Shown here: positions 34,656-41,302 of the stretch, one piece after another
Layout of the letters: each line of letters begins with the position of its first letter
Position numbering within the stretch: the first letter of the stretch is position 1
Assembly: GCA_022767125.1 (NCBI GenBank)
Contig: JALEPZ010000083.1
Coordinates: forward strand, 1 to 41,302
Direction: 5' to 3'
Source: Phocaeicola plebeius
Lineage (GTDB): Bacteria > Bacteroidota > Bacteroidia > Bacteroidales > Bacteroidaceae
Length of the DNA stretch: 41,302 nt
Notes under the pieces: generated by a model
What the model saw: the letters and a program-made list of their open reading frames with translations, nothing else
What the model was told of the DNA's origin: nothing
Databases searched by the model: none
Made by a program: the position numbers and the translations under genes

Positions 34656-35885
34656 TTACTCAATGAGCGTTACGGAAATCGGCTGTTCCAGGCTCTTTCT
34701 CCAGGTTTGGAGGTAGTCAAACCAACGGTTGGCATCCGGATAGCCGAAGGTTTCCTTTCGCGAGGTAAACGTGGTCCAGTACCGGAAGCTTGTCTGTCCG
34801 GAGGCACTCACGGTATACAGATAGTTGTCCTTGTCCTGCACTTCCTTCACCACGTACTTCTTGGGAATGAAGGTACCCAGTCCCACCGTTTCTTTCTTGT
34901 ACTTCACCGTGTCGGTCACCGGCCAGTCGGTGCCCCAACTGCCCACCAGTCCTTCGTGGTCGGAGAACATGGCCTGGTCGGCACCGGCAATGTGCTGCAC
35001 GCCGGTGGCAAACACTTCCTGTCCGAGCGGACGGTCGAACACAATGTCCACCTGAGCGTCGCGGTGGCCGGCATAGAGGGTATAACGGTTCACCATGTTC
35101 AGTTCGCTGCCCTGATACGCCCATCCTTTCACTTCTGCTTCCACCACGGCACGTACGGGACCGGTGGCAATGATGCGTTGGCCGCGGATAACCACTGGGG
35201 CCACGTGCGTGGCTTCCTGGCCGTTCCAGCCCTTCAAGGTACCGGCTCCGCAGCTGTTCCTCACCATGATGACATCGTCGCCGAATCCGCGCTGCAGCTG
35301 CTCGTCGGTAGGATAGAATAGGCTTTCCCCGATTTCCAGTCCTTTGCGGAATTTCCCGTAAAGGTCGGTGGTCTGTTTCTCGTTGAAGTAGATGCGCCAG
35401 GCGTTCAGTTCGCTTTCAAAGGCGATGCCGTGGTGATGGAGCACGGTGTAGGTGTCCGATGAGCCATAGGCAGCAATGGATACCCCTTTGGCATAGATGT
35501 TTTTCTTGTGGGTGCGGAACAGCATTTGTGCGTAGACACGAGGCGGATAGACCTTGTCGGTCTTTTCGGACGAGAGGGTCACCTCGATCGTTGTCTTGCT
35601 CTGGGCCGGCAGGTCGATGACAAAGGCCAGCTCGTCCGCCCGCAAGTCGCCGTCCATGTCGTCGAGCTGCGAAGGAATTTCCACCGTCCCGTTGCAGACC
35701 GTTGCCGACTTGACCGTGAAGTCCAGCTGAAGGTGGTCCAGTCGGACGACCACCGGTTCGTCGGTTTTGGAGTTGTTCCAAGGATTGGACACTTCCAGCT
35801 GTAAGGTTTTCGTGGCCGGCTCGGCAGCGATGGCTGTACCGGCAGTGGCCAGGAGGGCCAGACTGATGAGGGTAAATGCTTTCAT
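34656..35885 (-). CDS. Secreted DUF4861 protein
   Basis: A 409-residue exported protein with a signal peptide (MKAFTLISLALLATAGTAIA) and a DUF4861 domain covering the rest. Recognisable segments include LQLEVSNPWNNSKTDEPVVV, DGDLRADELAFVIDLPAQSK, KGVSIAAYGSSDTYTVLHHH, WRIYFNEKQTTDLYGKF and the C-terminal FRYWTTFTSRKETFGYPDAN. The fold is likely beta-rich, and many members sit in pectin-degradation loci of Bacteroidetes. The activity is not known to me; GH28 and GH43 neighbours suggest pectin or rhamnogalacturonan. The start at 35885 was chosen by the signal peptide; the frame stays open upstream through repeat copy E, which is not coding. Confidence 0.82.
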   Translation of the reverse strand: MKAFTLISLALLATAGTAIAAEPATKTLQLEVSNPWNNSKTDEPVVVRLDHLQLDFTVKSATVCNGTVEIPSQLDDMDGDLRADELAFVIDLPAQSKTTIEVTLSSEKTDKVYPPRVYAQMLFRTHKKNIYAKGVSIAAYGSSDTYTVLHHHGIAFESELNAWRIYFNEKQTTDLYGKFRKGLEIGESLFYPTDEQLQRGFGDDVIMVRNSCGAGTLKGWNGQEATHVAPVVIRGQRIIATGPVRAVVEAEVKGWAYQGSELNMVNRYTLYAGHRDAQVDIVFDRPLGQEVFATGVQHIAGADQAMFSDHEGLVGSWGTDWPVTDTVKYKKETVGLGTFIPKKYVVKEVQDKDNYLYTVSASGQTSFRYWTTFTSRKETFGYPDANRWFDYLQTWRKSLEQPISVTLIE

Positions 35886-35929
35886 ACGGAAAAGAGTCAG
35901 AATGTTTGGTTGACTTAAAAAAAACAATC

Positions 35930-36012
35930 CCGAGCGAAGCGATGGTCCGGTCTCGGCCTGCCCGCGTAGAGTTTCCGATACCTTCTTCGCTTCGCTCAGA
36001 AGAAACAATGTT
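35930..36012. repeat. Intergenic inverted-repeat element, copy E, inside the GH28-DUF4861 gap
   Basis: Perfect 11-bp arms gagcgaagcga (35932-35942) and tcgcttcgctc (35987-35997) enclose a 44-nt loop; agaagaaacaatgttgg follows the right arm. The gagcgaagcg core and the gaagaaacaa flank are shared with copy B (13858-13880). Unlike copies B and D it lies between two genes of the same direction, where it could attenuate transcription from GH28 into DUF4861. Confidence 0.6.
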
Positions 36013-36015
36013 GGT

Positions 36016-37620
36016 TTAGAATTTCATGGTGACGGCCTCGTCTACTTTTTCATAGACTTTTCCGTCAATTGTCACGTTGGTCACTTCCTGCATCTTCAGG
36101 TTGTCACCGCCCTTCACGGTGCTGACCGTCATGTTCTTCAGGGTAGCTCCGTCAGCACGGTTCAGGATCACTCCATCCTTGGCCTCCGTAATGGTCAGGT
36201 TCTCCATCAGGATGTTCTGGATCGGCATTTCCGGCAGTCCGTTGAACAAGACGGCCCGTCCCACGTTCTTGGCGGTGACATCCTTGATGTAGATGTTCCG
36301 GAAGGCAGGTGTCTCTTCGGTGACGGCAGGCACTTCCGTTACCTTGATGCCGGCCTGATCTTCTTCACCCGGCCCCTTTCCTCCATAGAAGAGGTTGAAT
36401 ATCAATGCCTCGTTGGGAATGTTAATCATGTTGATATGGCTGATGTGGATGTTTTCCACCACGCCTCCTCTGCCGCGGGTACTCTTGAAGCGCAGGCCTA
36501 CATCGGTGCCGAGGAAGGTACAGTTGTCAACATAGATGTTCTTGACACCGCCCGACATTTCGCTGCCGACTACGAAACCGCCATGTCCGTGCAATACCAC
36601 GTTGTTGCGGATGATGACGTTCTGGCAAGGTTCGCCCCGGCGGCGGCCGTCAGCATCTTTGCCCGACTTGATGCAGATGCCGTCGTCGCCGGCATCGAAG
36701 CTACAGTTCTGAATCAAGGCGCGGTTGCACGACTCCAGGTCGAGCGCATCGCCGTTTTGCGAATACCAGGGGTTGGAAACGATGACCCCGTCGATGGTGA
36801 TGTCCTCACACGACAGCGGGTGCAGACACCAGCTGGGCGAGTTCTTGAAGGTGACTCCTTCGAGCAGCACTTTCTTGCAGCCGACGAAGCTCAGCAGGAC
36901 GGGACGCAGCCAGTCGCGGATGCTGTTCCATTCCTCCTGGGTGTTGATGCCCTCGGGCACATTGAAGTCCTTGCAGGCATTCGCACCTTTCAACGACCCT
37001 TCGCTGGGGTACCAGATGTCCTTCTCTACGACACCGCCCGAAGCCACGAGCTTTTTCCACTGGGCTTCCGTGAGCTTGTTCTTCTTCACCGGCCGCCACG
37101 TATCGCCGTTACCATCCATGACTCCCCGTCCGGTGATGGCGATGTTCTCGGCTCCCCGTGCCGAGATAGGAGCCTGACAGCGGCGGGTGTCCAGTCCTTC
37201 AAAGGACGTCTCTATAATGGGGTATAAGGAATGGTCGTCTGAGAATAATACCAGGGAATTGTCGTCCAGGTGCAGGCAGACATTGCTTTGCAGTACGATG
37301 GGGCCTGTCAGCCACAATCCTTTGGGGATGATCACCGTGCCGCCTCCTTGGCCGGACATTTCTTGGATAGCCTTGTTGATGGCCTCTGTGTTCAAGGTCG
37401 TACCATCGGCTACGGCACCGTATTCCAGAATCGAGGCGGTGCGGGCAGGGAACGACGGCAGCTGTACGGCATCCATTTCAAAAGGCAAGGTGGAATAAAT
37501 GTCCTCAGCTGCTGTGGCTACGGTCGACTGGGGAGCAGATGTACATCCGGCAGCCCCGATGAGCAGAGTCGTCAGTCCGACCGACAAGCTCCACTGTTTC
37601 AAAGAATGTAAATTCATCAT
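36016..37620 (-). CDS. Glycoside hydrolase family 28 lipoprotein (polygalacturonase-like)
   Basis: Inverting pectinase acting on homogalacturonan or rhamnogalacturonan. The 534 residues start with a lipoprotein signal (LLIGAAGC, Cys26), so the enzyme is membrane-anchored, probably at the outer membrane. The parallel beta-helix begins at ILEYGAVADGTTLNTEAINK. Catalytic motifs: D291 in SQNGDALDLES, the pair D312-D313 in DAGDDGICIKSG, GHGGFVVGSEMSGG and RFKSTRGRGG, matching the GH28 NxD, DD, GHG and RxK-type motifs. All active-site residues appear intact. Met1 and Met2 are alternative starts. It is the first gene of the minus-strand GH28-DUF4861-GH43 set; no susC/susD pair is inside the window. 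Confidence 0.92.
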   Translation of the reverse strand: MMNLHSLKQWSLSVGLTTLLIGAAGCTSAPQSTVATAAEDIYSTLPFEMDAVQLPSFPARTASILEYGAVADGTTLNTEAINKAIQEMSGQGGGTVIIPKGLWLTGPIVLQSNVCLHLDDNSLVLFSDDHSLYPIIETSFEGLDTRRCQAPISARGAENIAITGRGVMDGNGDTWRPVKKNKLTEAQWKKLVASGGVVEKDIWYPSEGSLKGANACKDFNVPEGINTQEEWNSIRDWLRPVLLSFVGCKKVLLEGVTFKNSPSWCLHPLSCEDITIDGVIVSNPWYSQNGDALDLESCNRALIQNCSFDAGDDGICIKSGKDADGRRRGEPCQNVIIRNNVVLHGHGGFVVGSEMSGGVKNIYVDNCTFLGTDVGLRFKSTRGRGGVVENIHISHINMINIPNEALIFNLFYGGKGPGEEDQAGIKVTEVPAVTEETPAFRNIYIKDVTAKNVGRAVLFNGLPEMPIQNILMENLTITEAKDGVILNRADGATLKNMTVSTVKGGDNLKMQEVTNVTIDGKVYEKVDEAVTMKF

Positions 37621-37724
37621 CTTGTAATCTTGTAACTATGTTTTTTAATAATATTAGTTCTGTATATATATTATATAATGTATAGCGGTTATCGTCCGAG
37701 GGGGTAGGTACTTCCTTCTACAAA

Positions 37725-37774
37725 ATAATCCTTTGCTGCAGCGCTCTTCGCAGAGAACTGTCAGAAAGGATTAT
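37725..37774. repeat. Inverted repeat upstream of the small hypothetical gene
   Basis: ataatccttt (37725-37734) and aaaggattat (37765-37774) are perfect 10-bp arms around a 30-nt spacer. It lies in the gap between the divergent GH28 and small-ORF genes, so it is not needed as a terminator; a regulator-binding site or leader hairpin is more likely. TTATTTTG on the minus strand (37728-37721) is a near-consensus -7 box for GH28 and overlaps the left arm; TATCCTTG (37772-37779) on the plus strand overlaps the right arm. Confidence 0.45.
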
Positions 37775-37834
37775 CCTTGCATTTTAACCTAATTCTAACC
37801 TTAAATAAATATTATGAAAAACCTCTTGATAACG

Positions 37835-38005
37835 ATGGCAAAAGTAGAAATACTTTCAGAAACCGATGTGAAGATTTTGATTGAATACGTGAAAAAAATG
37901 GGATTTCCGTCCGGATGGTCGGACCACAGCGTGGAGAATCGTGTGGAAAAGATGGAAGAATTGTTGTTTTTTGCTTTTTGTATGTTCAAAAACATAAATA
38001 AGTGA
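37835..38005 (+). CDS. Small hypothetical protein upstream of fabI
   Basis: Open frame of 56 residues from ATG 37835 (MAKVEILSETDVKILIEYVK), or 63 residues from ATG 37814. I do not recognise the family. It is charged and probably helical (ENRVEKMEELLFFAF), without a signal peptide, and is followed at once by the fabI promoter. The region is AT-richer than its neighbours. The opposite strand is also open here, so coding is uncertain; the balanced amino-acid content of the plus frame and an upstream regulatory-looking hairpin favour it. Confidence 0.42.
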   Translation: MAKVEILSETDVKILIEYVKKMGFPSGWSDHSVENRVEKMEELLFFAFCMFKNINK

Positions 38006-38016
38006 AGAGAAGTTTG

Positions 38017-38024
38017 TATCTTTG
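38017..38024 (+). promoter_or_regulatory. -7 box of fabI
   Basis: TATCTTTG matches TAnnTTTG, 27 bp before the fabI ATG. No TTG is visible 20 bp upstream. Confidence 0.5.
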
Positions 38025-38051
38025 CCCCCGAATAACTAACAATGATAGAAT

Positions 38052-38909
38052 ATGAGTTATAACTTACTGAAAGGAAAAAGAGGGATTATCTTCGGTGCCT
38101 TGAACGAGCAGTCCATTGCTTGGAAAGTGGCTGAGAGAGCCGTTGAAGAAGGTGCTGTCATCACATTGTCGAACACGCCCGTCGCTGTGCGCATGGGACA
38201 GGTTTCCGCCTTGTCCGAAAAACTGAACTGCGAAGTGATTCCGGCCGATGCTACCAGTGTGGAAGATCTGGAGAACGTATTCAAGCGTTCGATGGAAGTA
38301 CTGGGAGGAAAAATCGACTTTGTGCTCCACTCCATCGGTATGTCCCCCAATGTCCGCAAGAAGCGTACGTACGACGATCTGGACTACGACATGCTGGAGA
38401 AGACGCTCGACATTTCCGCCGTGTCTTTCCATAAGATGATTCAGTCGGCCAAAAAGCTGGATGCCATCAACGACTATGGATCCATCCTGGCGCTGAGCTA
38501 TGTGGCTGCCCAGCGTACGTTCTACGGCTACAACGACATGGCCGATGCCAAGGCGTTGCTCGAATCGATTGCCCGTAGCTTCGGCTACATCTATGGCCGC
38601 GAACACCATGTGCGCATCAATACCATTTCCCAGTCGCCCACTATGACCACGGCCGGATCGGGTGTGAAGGGGATGGACAAACTGTTCGACTTTGCCAACC
38701 GCATGTCGCCCCTGGGCAATGCCTCTGCCGACGAATGTGCCGACTATGCCATTGTCATGTTCTCCGACCTGACCCGCAAGGTGACCATGCAGAATCTGTT
38801 CCACGACGGAGGTTTCTCCAGTGTCGGTATGAGTCTGCGTGCTATGGCTACGTACGAGAAGGGCCTCGATGAGTACAAGGACGAGAACGGTAACATTATC
38901 TACGGATAA
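38052..38909 (+). CDS. fabI: Enoyl-[acyl-carrier-protein] reductase (NADH), FabI
   Basis: Last reductive step of each fatty-acid elongation cycle, in the cytoplasm. The 285-residue short-chain dehydrogenase has the FabI-type nucleotide-binding start GIIFGALNEQSIAWKVAE, the DFVLHSIGMSP segment and the catalytic Y-x6-K pair Y160/K167 in YNDMADAKALLE, with a second Tyr in LSYVAAQR. The C-terminal substrate-loop region TTAGSGVKGMDKL and the end FHDGGFSSVGMS are typical. It is about 20 residues longer than the E. coli enzyme, with an acidic C-terminal tail (EYKDENGNIIYG). It is followed by the gldB-like gene after 16 nt, so it leads a short operon. Confidence 0.95.
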   Translation: MSYNLLKGKRGIIFGALNEQSIAWKVAERAVEEGAVITLSNTPVAVRMGQVSALSEKLNCEVIPADATSVEDLENVFKRSMEVLGGKIDFVLHSIGMSPNVRKKRTYDDLDYDMLEKTLDISAVSFHKMIQSAKKLDAINDYGSILALSYVAAQRTFYGYNDMADAKALLESIARSFGYIYGREHHVRINTISQSPTMTTAGSGVKGMDKLFDFANRMSPLGNASADECADYAIVMFSDLTRKVTMQNLFHDGGFSSVGMSLRAMATYEKGLDEYKDENGNIIYG

Positions 38910-38925
38910 ACCTTGAAAGGGAGTC

Positions 38926-39912
38926 ATGAGATACTTTGTGTTCCTGCTGATAGGCTTGCTGGCCTTTTCTGCCTGTCGCAACGACGGGTGGAAGGGCGGA
39001 GCCGTGTCGGACAGGGACATAAAAGTAGCCCGTTATGACCGCCTGCAATACGAGGCGACGGCGCTGAACAGTGTAACGGCACAACAGCGGATGAGCCTGG
39101 AGTTCCCGAATGTCACCAAGCTGCTCATCGAGGATGTCCTCGAACTGGGGTCGGTGAACGAGCCTGCCATCAACGAACGCTTGTATGCCTACTACTCCGA
39201 CACCACCTTGCTGCGCCTCATGGACGATGTGTCGGATAAATACAAAGATGTGTCCGACATCGAGCAAGGGCTCACCAAAGGGTTCGCCCGCCTGGAGAAG
39301 GAGGTGCCCGGACTGGTGGTCCCCCACATCTACACGCAGATATCTGCCCTCAACCAGTCGGTAGTGGTCACTGATAGCCTGTTGGGCATCAGCCTCGACA
39401 AATACATGGGGGAGGACTATCCCCTCTACCGCCGTTATTATTATCCCCACCAGTGTCGTTACATGAAGCCCGAGCGCATCCTGCCCGACTGCTTTGTGTT
39501 TTATCTCATGGGCCGTTATCCTTTTGAATGGCACCCTGCCCGTCGCACGCTGTTCGACCAGCTGATGTACCGGGGCAAGATCTATTGGGTCGTCGGCCGC
39601 CTGCTGGGCACGGCATCGCCGGAAGACCTGTTGGACTATACGGACGACGAGAAAGCCTGGTGCAAGGAGCATCTGCAGAAAGTATGTGCCTGGCTGGCTG
39701 CCGGCAACTACCTCCGCAGTACCGACCCCATGGTGTTGCGGGCCTTCACCCGTTCCGAACCCGGACTGATGTTCGAGGGAAAGCAGCTGCCTCCGAGCAT
39801 CGGCATCTGGTTGGGTATCCAATGGGTGGAGAAGTATCGGAAGCTGCATCCCGACCTGTCTGTCGCCGACTTGTTGGAGAAGAATGATTTTCGTGATTTT
39901 TCCGTCTTATAA
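38926..39912 (+). CDS. gldB: GldB-like lipoprotein
   Basis: A 328-residue lipoprotein (lipobox FSAC, Cys17) of the gliding-motility GldB family: IKVARYDRLQYEA near the start, LPDCFVFYLMGRYPFEW, YTQISALNQSVVVTDSLLG and SLDKYMGEDYPLY are family-typical segments. In Flavobacterium, GldB is essential for gliding and type IX secretion. In Bacteroidales the homologue is kept without gliding, so its role here is uncertain. It is predicted to sit in the outer or inner membrane facing the periplasm. It is placed between fabI (16 nt) and the methyltransferase gene (40 nt), probably one transcript. Confidence 0.82.
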   Translation: MRYFVFLLIGLLAFSACRNDGWKGGAVSDRDIKVARYDRLQYEATALNSVTAQQRMSLEFPNVTKLLIEDVLELGSVNEPAINERLYAYYSDTTLLRLMDDVSDKYKDVSDIEQGLTKGFARLEKEVPGLVVPHIYTQISALNQSVVVTDSLLGISLDKYMGEDYPLYRRYYYPHQCRYMKPERILPDCFVFYLMGRYPFEWHPARRTLFDQLMYRGKIYWVVGRLLGTASPEDLLDYTDDEKAWCKEHLQKVCAWLAAGNYLRSTDPMVLRAFTRSEPGLMFEGKQLPPSIGIWLGIQWVEKYRKLHPDLSVADLLEKNDFRDFSVL

Positions 39913-39952
39913 CCTAACCGTCAAACCAGCCAACCAATTTCTGTTCTTTTCT

Positions 39953-40657
39953 ATGGAACCAGCCATTTATCTGTTGCCTGTCACGCTGGGTGATACGCCC
40001 ATCCATCAGGTCCTCCCTGTCTACAACCGCGACATTATCCTCGGTATCCGTCATTTCATTGTAGAGGACGTGCGGTCGGCCCGCCGTTTCCTAAAGAAGG
40101 TGGATGCGGGCATCTCGATTGATGAACTGACGTTTTATCCGTTGAACAAGCATACGCCGGCTGAAGACATCGCCGGTTATCTGAAGCCCCTGGAGGAAGG
40201 GCATCCGATGGGAGTGATTTCGGAAGCCGGTTGTCCGGCCGTGGCCGATCCGGGAGCGGATGTGGTGGCCATTGCCCAGCGGAAGGGACTGAAGGTGGTG
40301 CCGCTGGTCGGTCCCTCGTCCATTCTACTTTCAGTCATGGGTTCCGGCTTCAACGGCCAGAGCTTTGCGTTTCATGGCTACCTGCCGATTGAGCAGGGCG
40401 AGCGTACCCGCCGGTTGAAGGAGTTGGAGCAGCGGATCTATGCCGAACACCAGACGCAGCTGTTCATCGAGACGCCTTACCGCAACAACAAGCTGATGGA
40501 GGAGATTCTCCGTACCTGCCGCCCGCAGACCAAGATGTGCATTGCCGCCAACCTGACCTGCGAGGGAGAATACATCCGCACGAAGACCTTGCGGGAGTGG
40601 AAGGGCCATCTGCCCGACCTGACGAAAACTCCCTGCATCTTCCTGCTGTATAAGTAA
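39953..40657 (+). CDS. RsmI-like SAM-dependent methyltransferase (tetrapyrrole-methylase fold)
   Basis: A 234-residue cytoplasmic protein of the tetrapyrrole-methylase superfamily, RsmI branch. RsmI 2'-O-methylates C1402 of 16S rRNA. Seen motifs: IYLLPVTLGDTP at the start, ISEAGCPAVADPGADVV (cofactor loop), VGPSSILLSVMGSGF and HGYLP. It is shorter than E. coli RsmI (286 aa) and starts divergently (no NLGD-type GN motif), so it is a paralogue whose substrate may differ. Start chosen at 39953 (MEPAIYLLP); an upstream extension to 39884 lies within the gldB stop region and is unlikely. Confidence 0.82.
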   Translation: MEPAIYLLPVTLGDTPIHQVLPVYNRDIILGIRHFIVEDVRSARRFLKKVDAGISIDELTFYPLNKHTPAEDIAGYLKPLEEGHPMGVISEAGCPAVADPGADVVAIAQRKGLKVVPLVGPSSILLSVMGSGFNGQSFAFHGYLPIEQGERTRRLKELEQRIYAEHQTQLFIETPYRNNKLMEEILRTCRPQTKMCIAANLTCEGEYIRTKTLREWKGHLPDLTKTPCIFLLYK

Positions 40658-40687
40658 GCTTGTTGGGGGTGTCCGTCAGTCCCGTTG

Positions 40688-41302
40688 TCATGCCCCGCAA
40701 GTAGTGGGAGAACCGTTCTTTTGTTCTTTTGATGCATCAGCCCGGTCAACAATCAACTCAGCAGCAGTATGTCCGTGTACGGCATAGTGCATTTTGTTTT
40801 GCATCTTCTTGTAGAACATTCTTGTTGTGGGAGCATCCCTGTTATAGTCAATGCTGGTGGCATATATGTCCGTGAGCTTCTGATAGAATCGCCGTTCGCT
40901 CATACGAATCTCACGGATTTCAGATAGCAGATGTTCAAAATAATCCTCGCCAATGAACGATCCGTTCTCCATACGCTTCTTATCTATGATATAGCCTCGG
41001 AGCGAGAACTGGCGGATGACAAAAGTGCACCATTGGCGGAATTGTGTTGCACGGATGGAGTTGACGCGATAACCCACGCTGATGATGGCATCAAGACTAT
41101 AAAAAGCTGTTTGGTACATTTTTCCATCGGAAGCAGTTGTTTCCATTTTGGAAATAACTGAATCTACCATCAGCTCTCCTGAGTCAAATATATTCTTCAG
41201 GTGTTTATTAATAGCCGGTACACCCACATCAAAGAGTGTGGCCATTGCCTTTTGGGTAGCCCATATCGTTTCGTCCTTATATAATACCTGTATGCCATTC
41301 TC
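40688..41302 (-). pseudogene. RhuM-family protein, 3'-truncated and cut by the right edge
   Basis: The frame stays open to the edge of the window, with ENGIQVLYKDETIWATQKA preceding the internal Met at 41245; this matches the conserved RhuM N terminus (DETVWLTQKQMAELF). The RhuM domain follows: FRQWCTFVIRQFSLRGYIID, IRMSERRFYQKLTDIYATSI, FYKKMQNKMHYAVHGHTAAE and LIVDRADASKE. After that the frame ends within 11 residues, whereas family members usually continue for roughly another 80-100 residues. The 3' part is therefore missing or replaced, suggesting a decayed gene. RhuM proteins are of unknown biochemical function, often in accessory regions near restriction systems or mobile elements. Confidence 0.7.

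Noticed and set aside
37801..37995. 64-codon minus-strand frame opposite the small hypothetical gene
   Set aside because: Phe/Ile/Ser-rich shadow of AT-rich DNA with no start signal; the plus frame is the better candidate.
1..41302. CRISPR array, tRNA, rRNA, insertion sequence or prophage
   Set aside because: No regularly spaced repeats, no cloverleaf or rRNA-like sequence, and no transposase, integrase or phage proteins were recognised on either strand.

Overview
The window looks like the chromosome of a GC-rich gut Bacteroidales (Bacteroides/Phocaeicola-like, genus not fixed). The evidence is the Bacteroidetes -7 promoter box TAnnTTTG before many genes, a Bacteroides-type two-subunit methylmalonyl-CoA mutase, a GldB-like lipoprotein, GH2/GH28/GH29/GH43/DUF4861 glycan enzymes, lipoprotein outer-membrane factors and AT-rich leaders that often lack a Shine-Dalgarno. 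I saw no tRNA, rRNA, CRISPR array, transposase or integrase.

Layout. (1) 1-808: the first codons of a minus-strand gene leaving the left edge, its promoter with a perfect 16-bp palindrome, then a long leader holding a composite intergenic repeat. (2) 809-11267, plus strand: a seven-gene directon with no visible internal terminator: RND efflux adaptor, inner-membrane pump, outer-membrane factor, a divergent LpxA-like acyltransferase, two SGNH proteins and an MBOAT acyltransferase. The last four are translationally coupled and resemble O-acetylation cassettes (peptidoglycan Pat/Pac-Ape or alginate AlgI-J-X logic). (3) 11393-13801: a secreted GH2 glycosidase. (4) 13948-15633, minus: an AspT/YidE-type transporter, divergent from (5) mutA-mutB (15826-19911), the propionate/succinate-pathway mutase. 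(6) 20029-22110: a secreted GH29 fucosidase. (7) 22239-23378, minus: SPFH membrane protein plus ribbon-helix-helix protein. (8) 23553-25734, plus: DUF1573 protein and MeaB, the mutase chaperone GTPase. (9) 25977-31659, minus: a five-gene MacAB-TolC-type ABC efflux operon. (10) 31832-32812: ROK glucokinase. (11) 32948-37620, minus: GH28-DUF4861-GH43 pectin-type enzymes. (12) 37835-40657, plus: a small hypothetical gene, fabI, gldB-like and an RsmI-like methyltransferase. (13) Right edge, minus: a 3'-truncated RhuM-family gene.

The gene boundaries carry at least five intergenic inverted-repeat elements of two related sequence families, plus conventional hairpin terminators. The points most worth following up are the LpxA-like/SGNH/SGNH/MBOAT cassette tied to an RND pump, the changed active-site set of the LpxA paralogue, the cysteine-rich segments of MutA, and the intergenic repeat family. 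Start codons were chosen by signal peptides, overlaps with upstream stops and family N termini. Residue numbers are counted from those starts. Comparisons with E. coli proteins are from memory.
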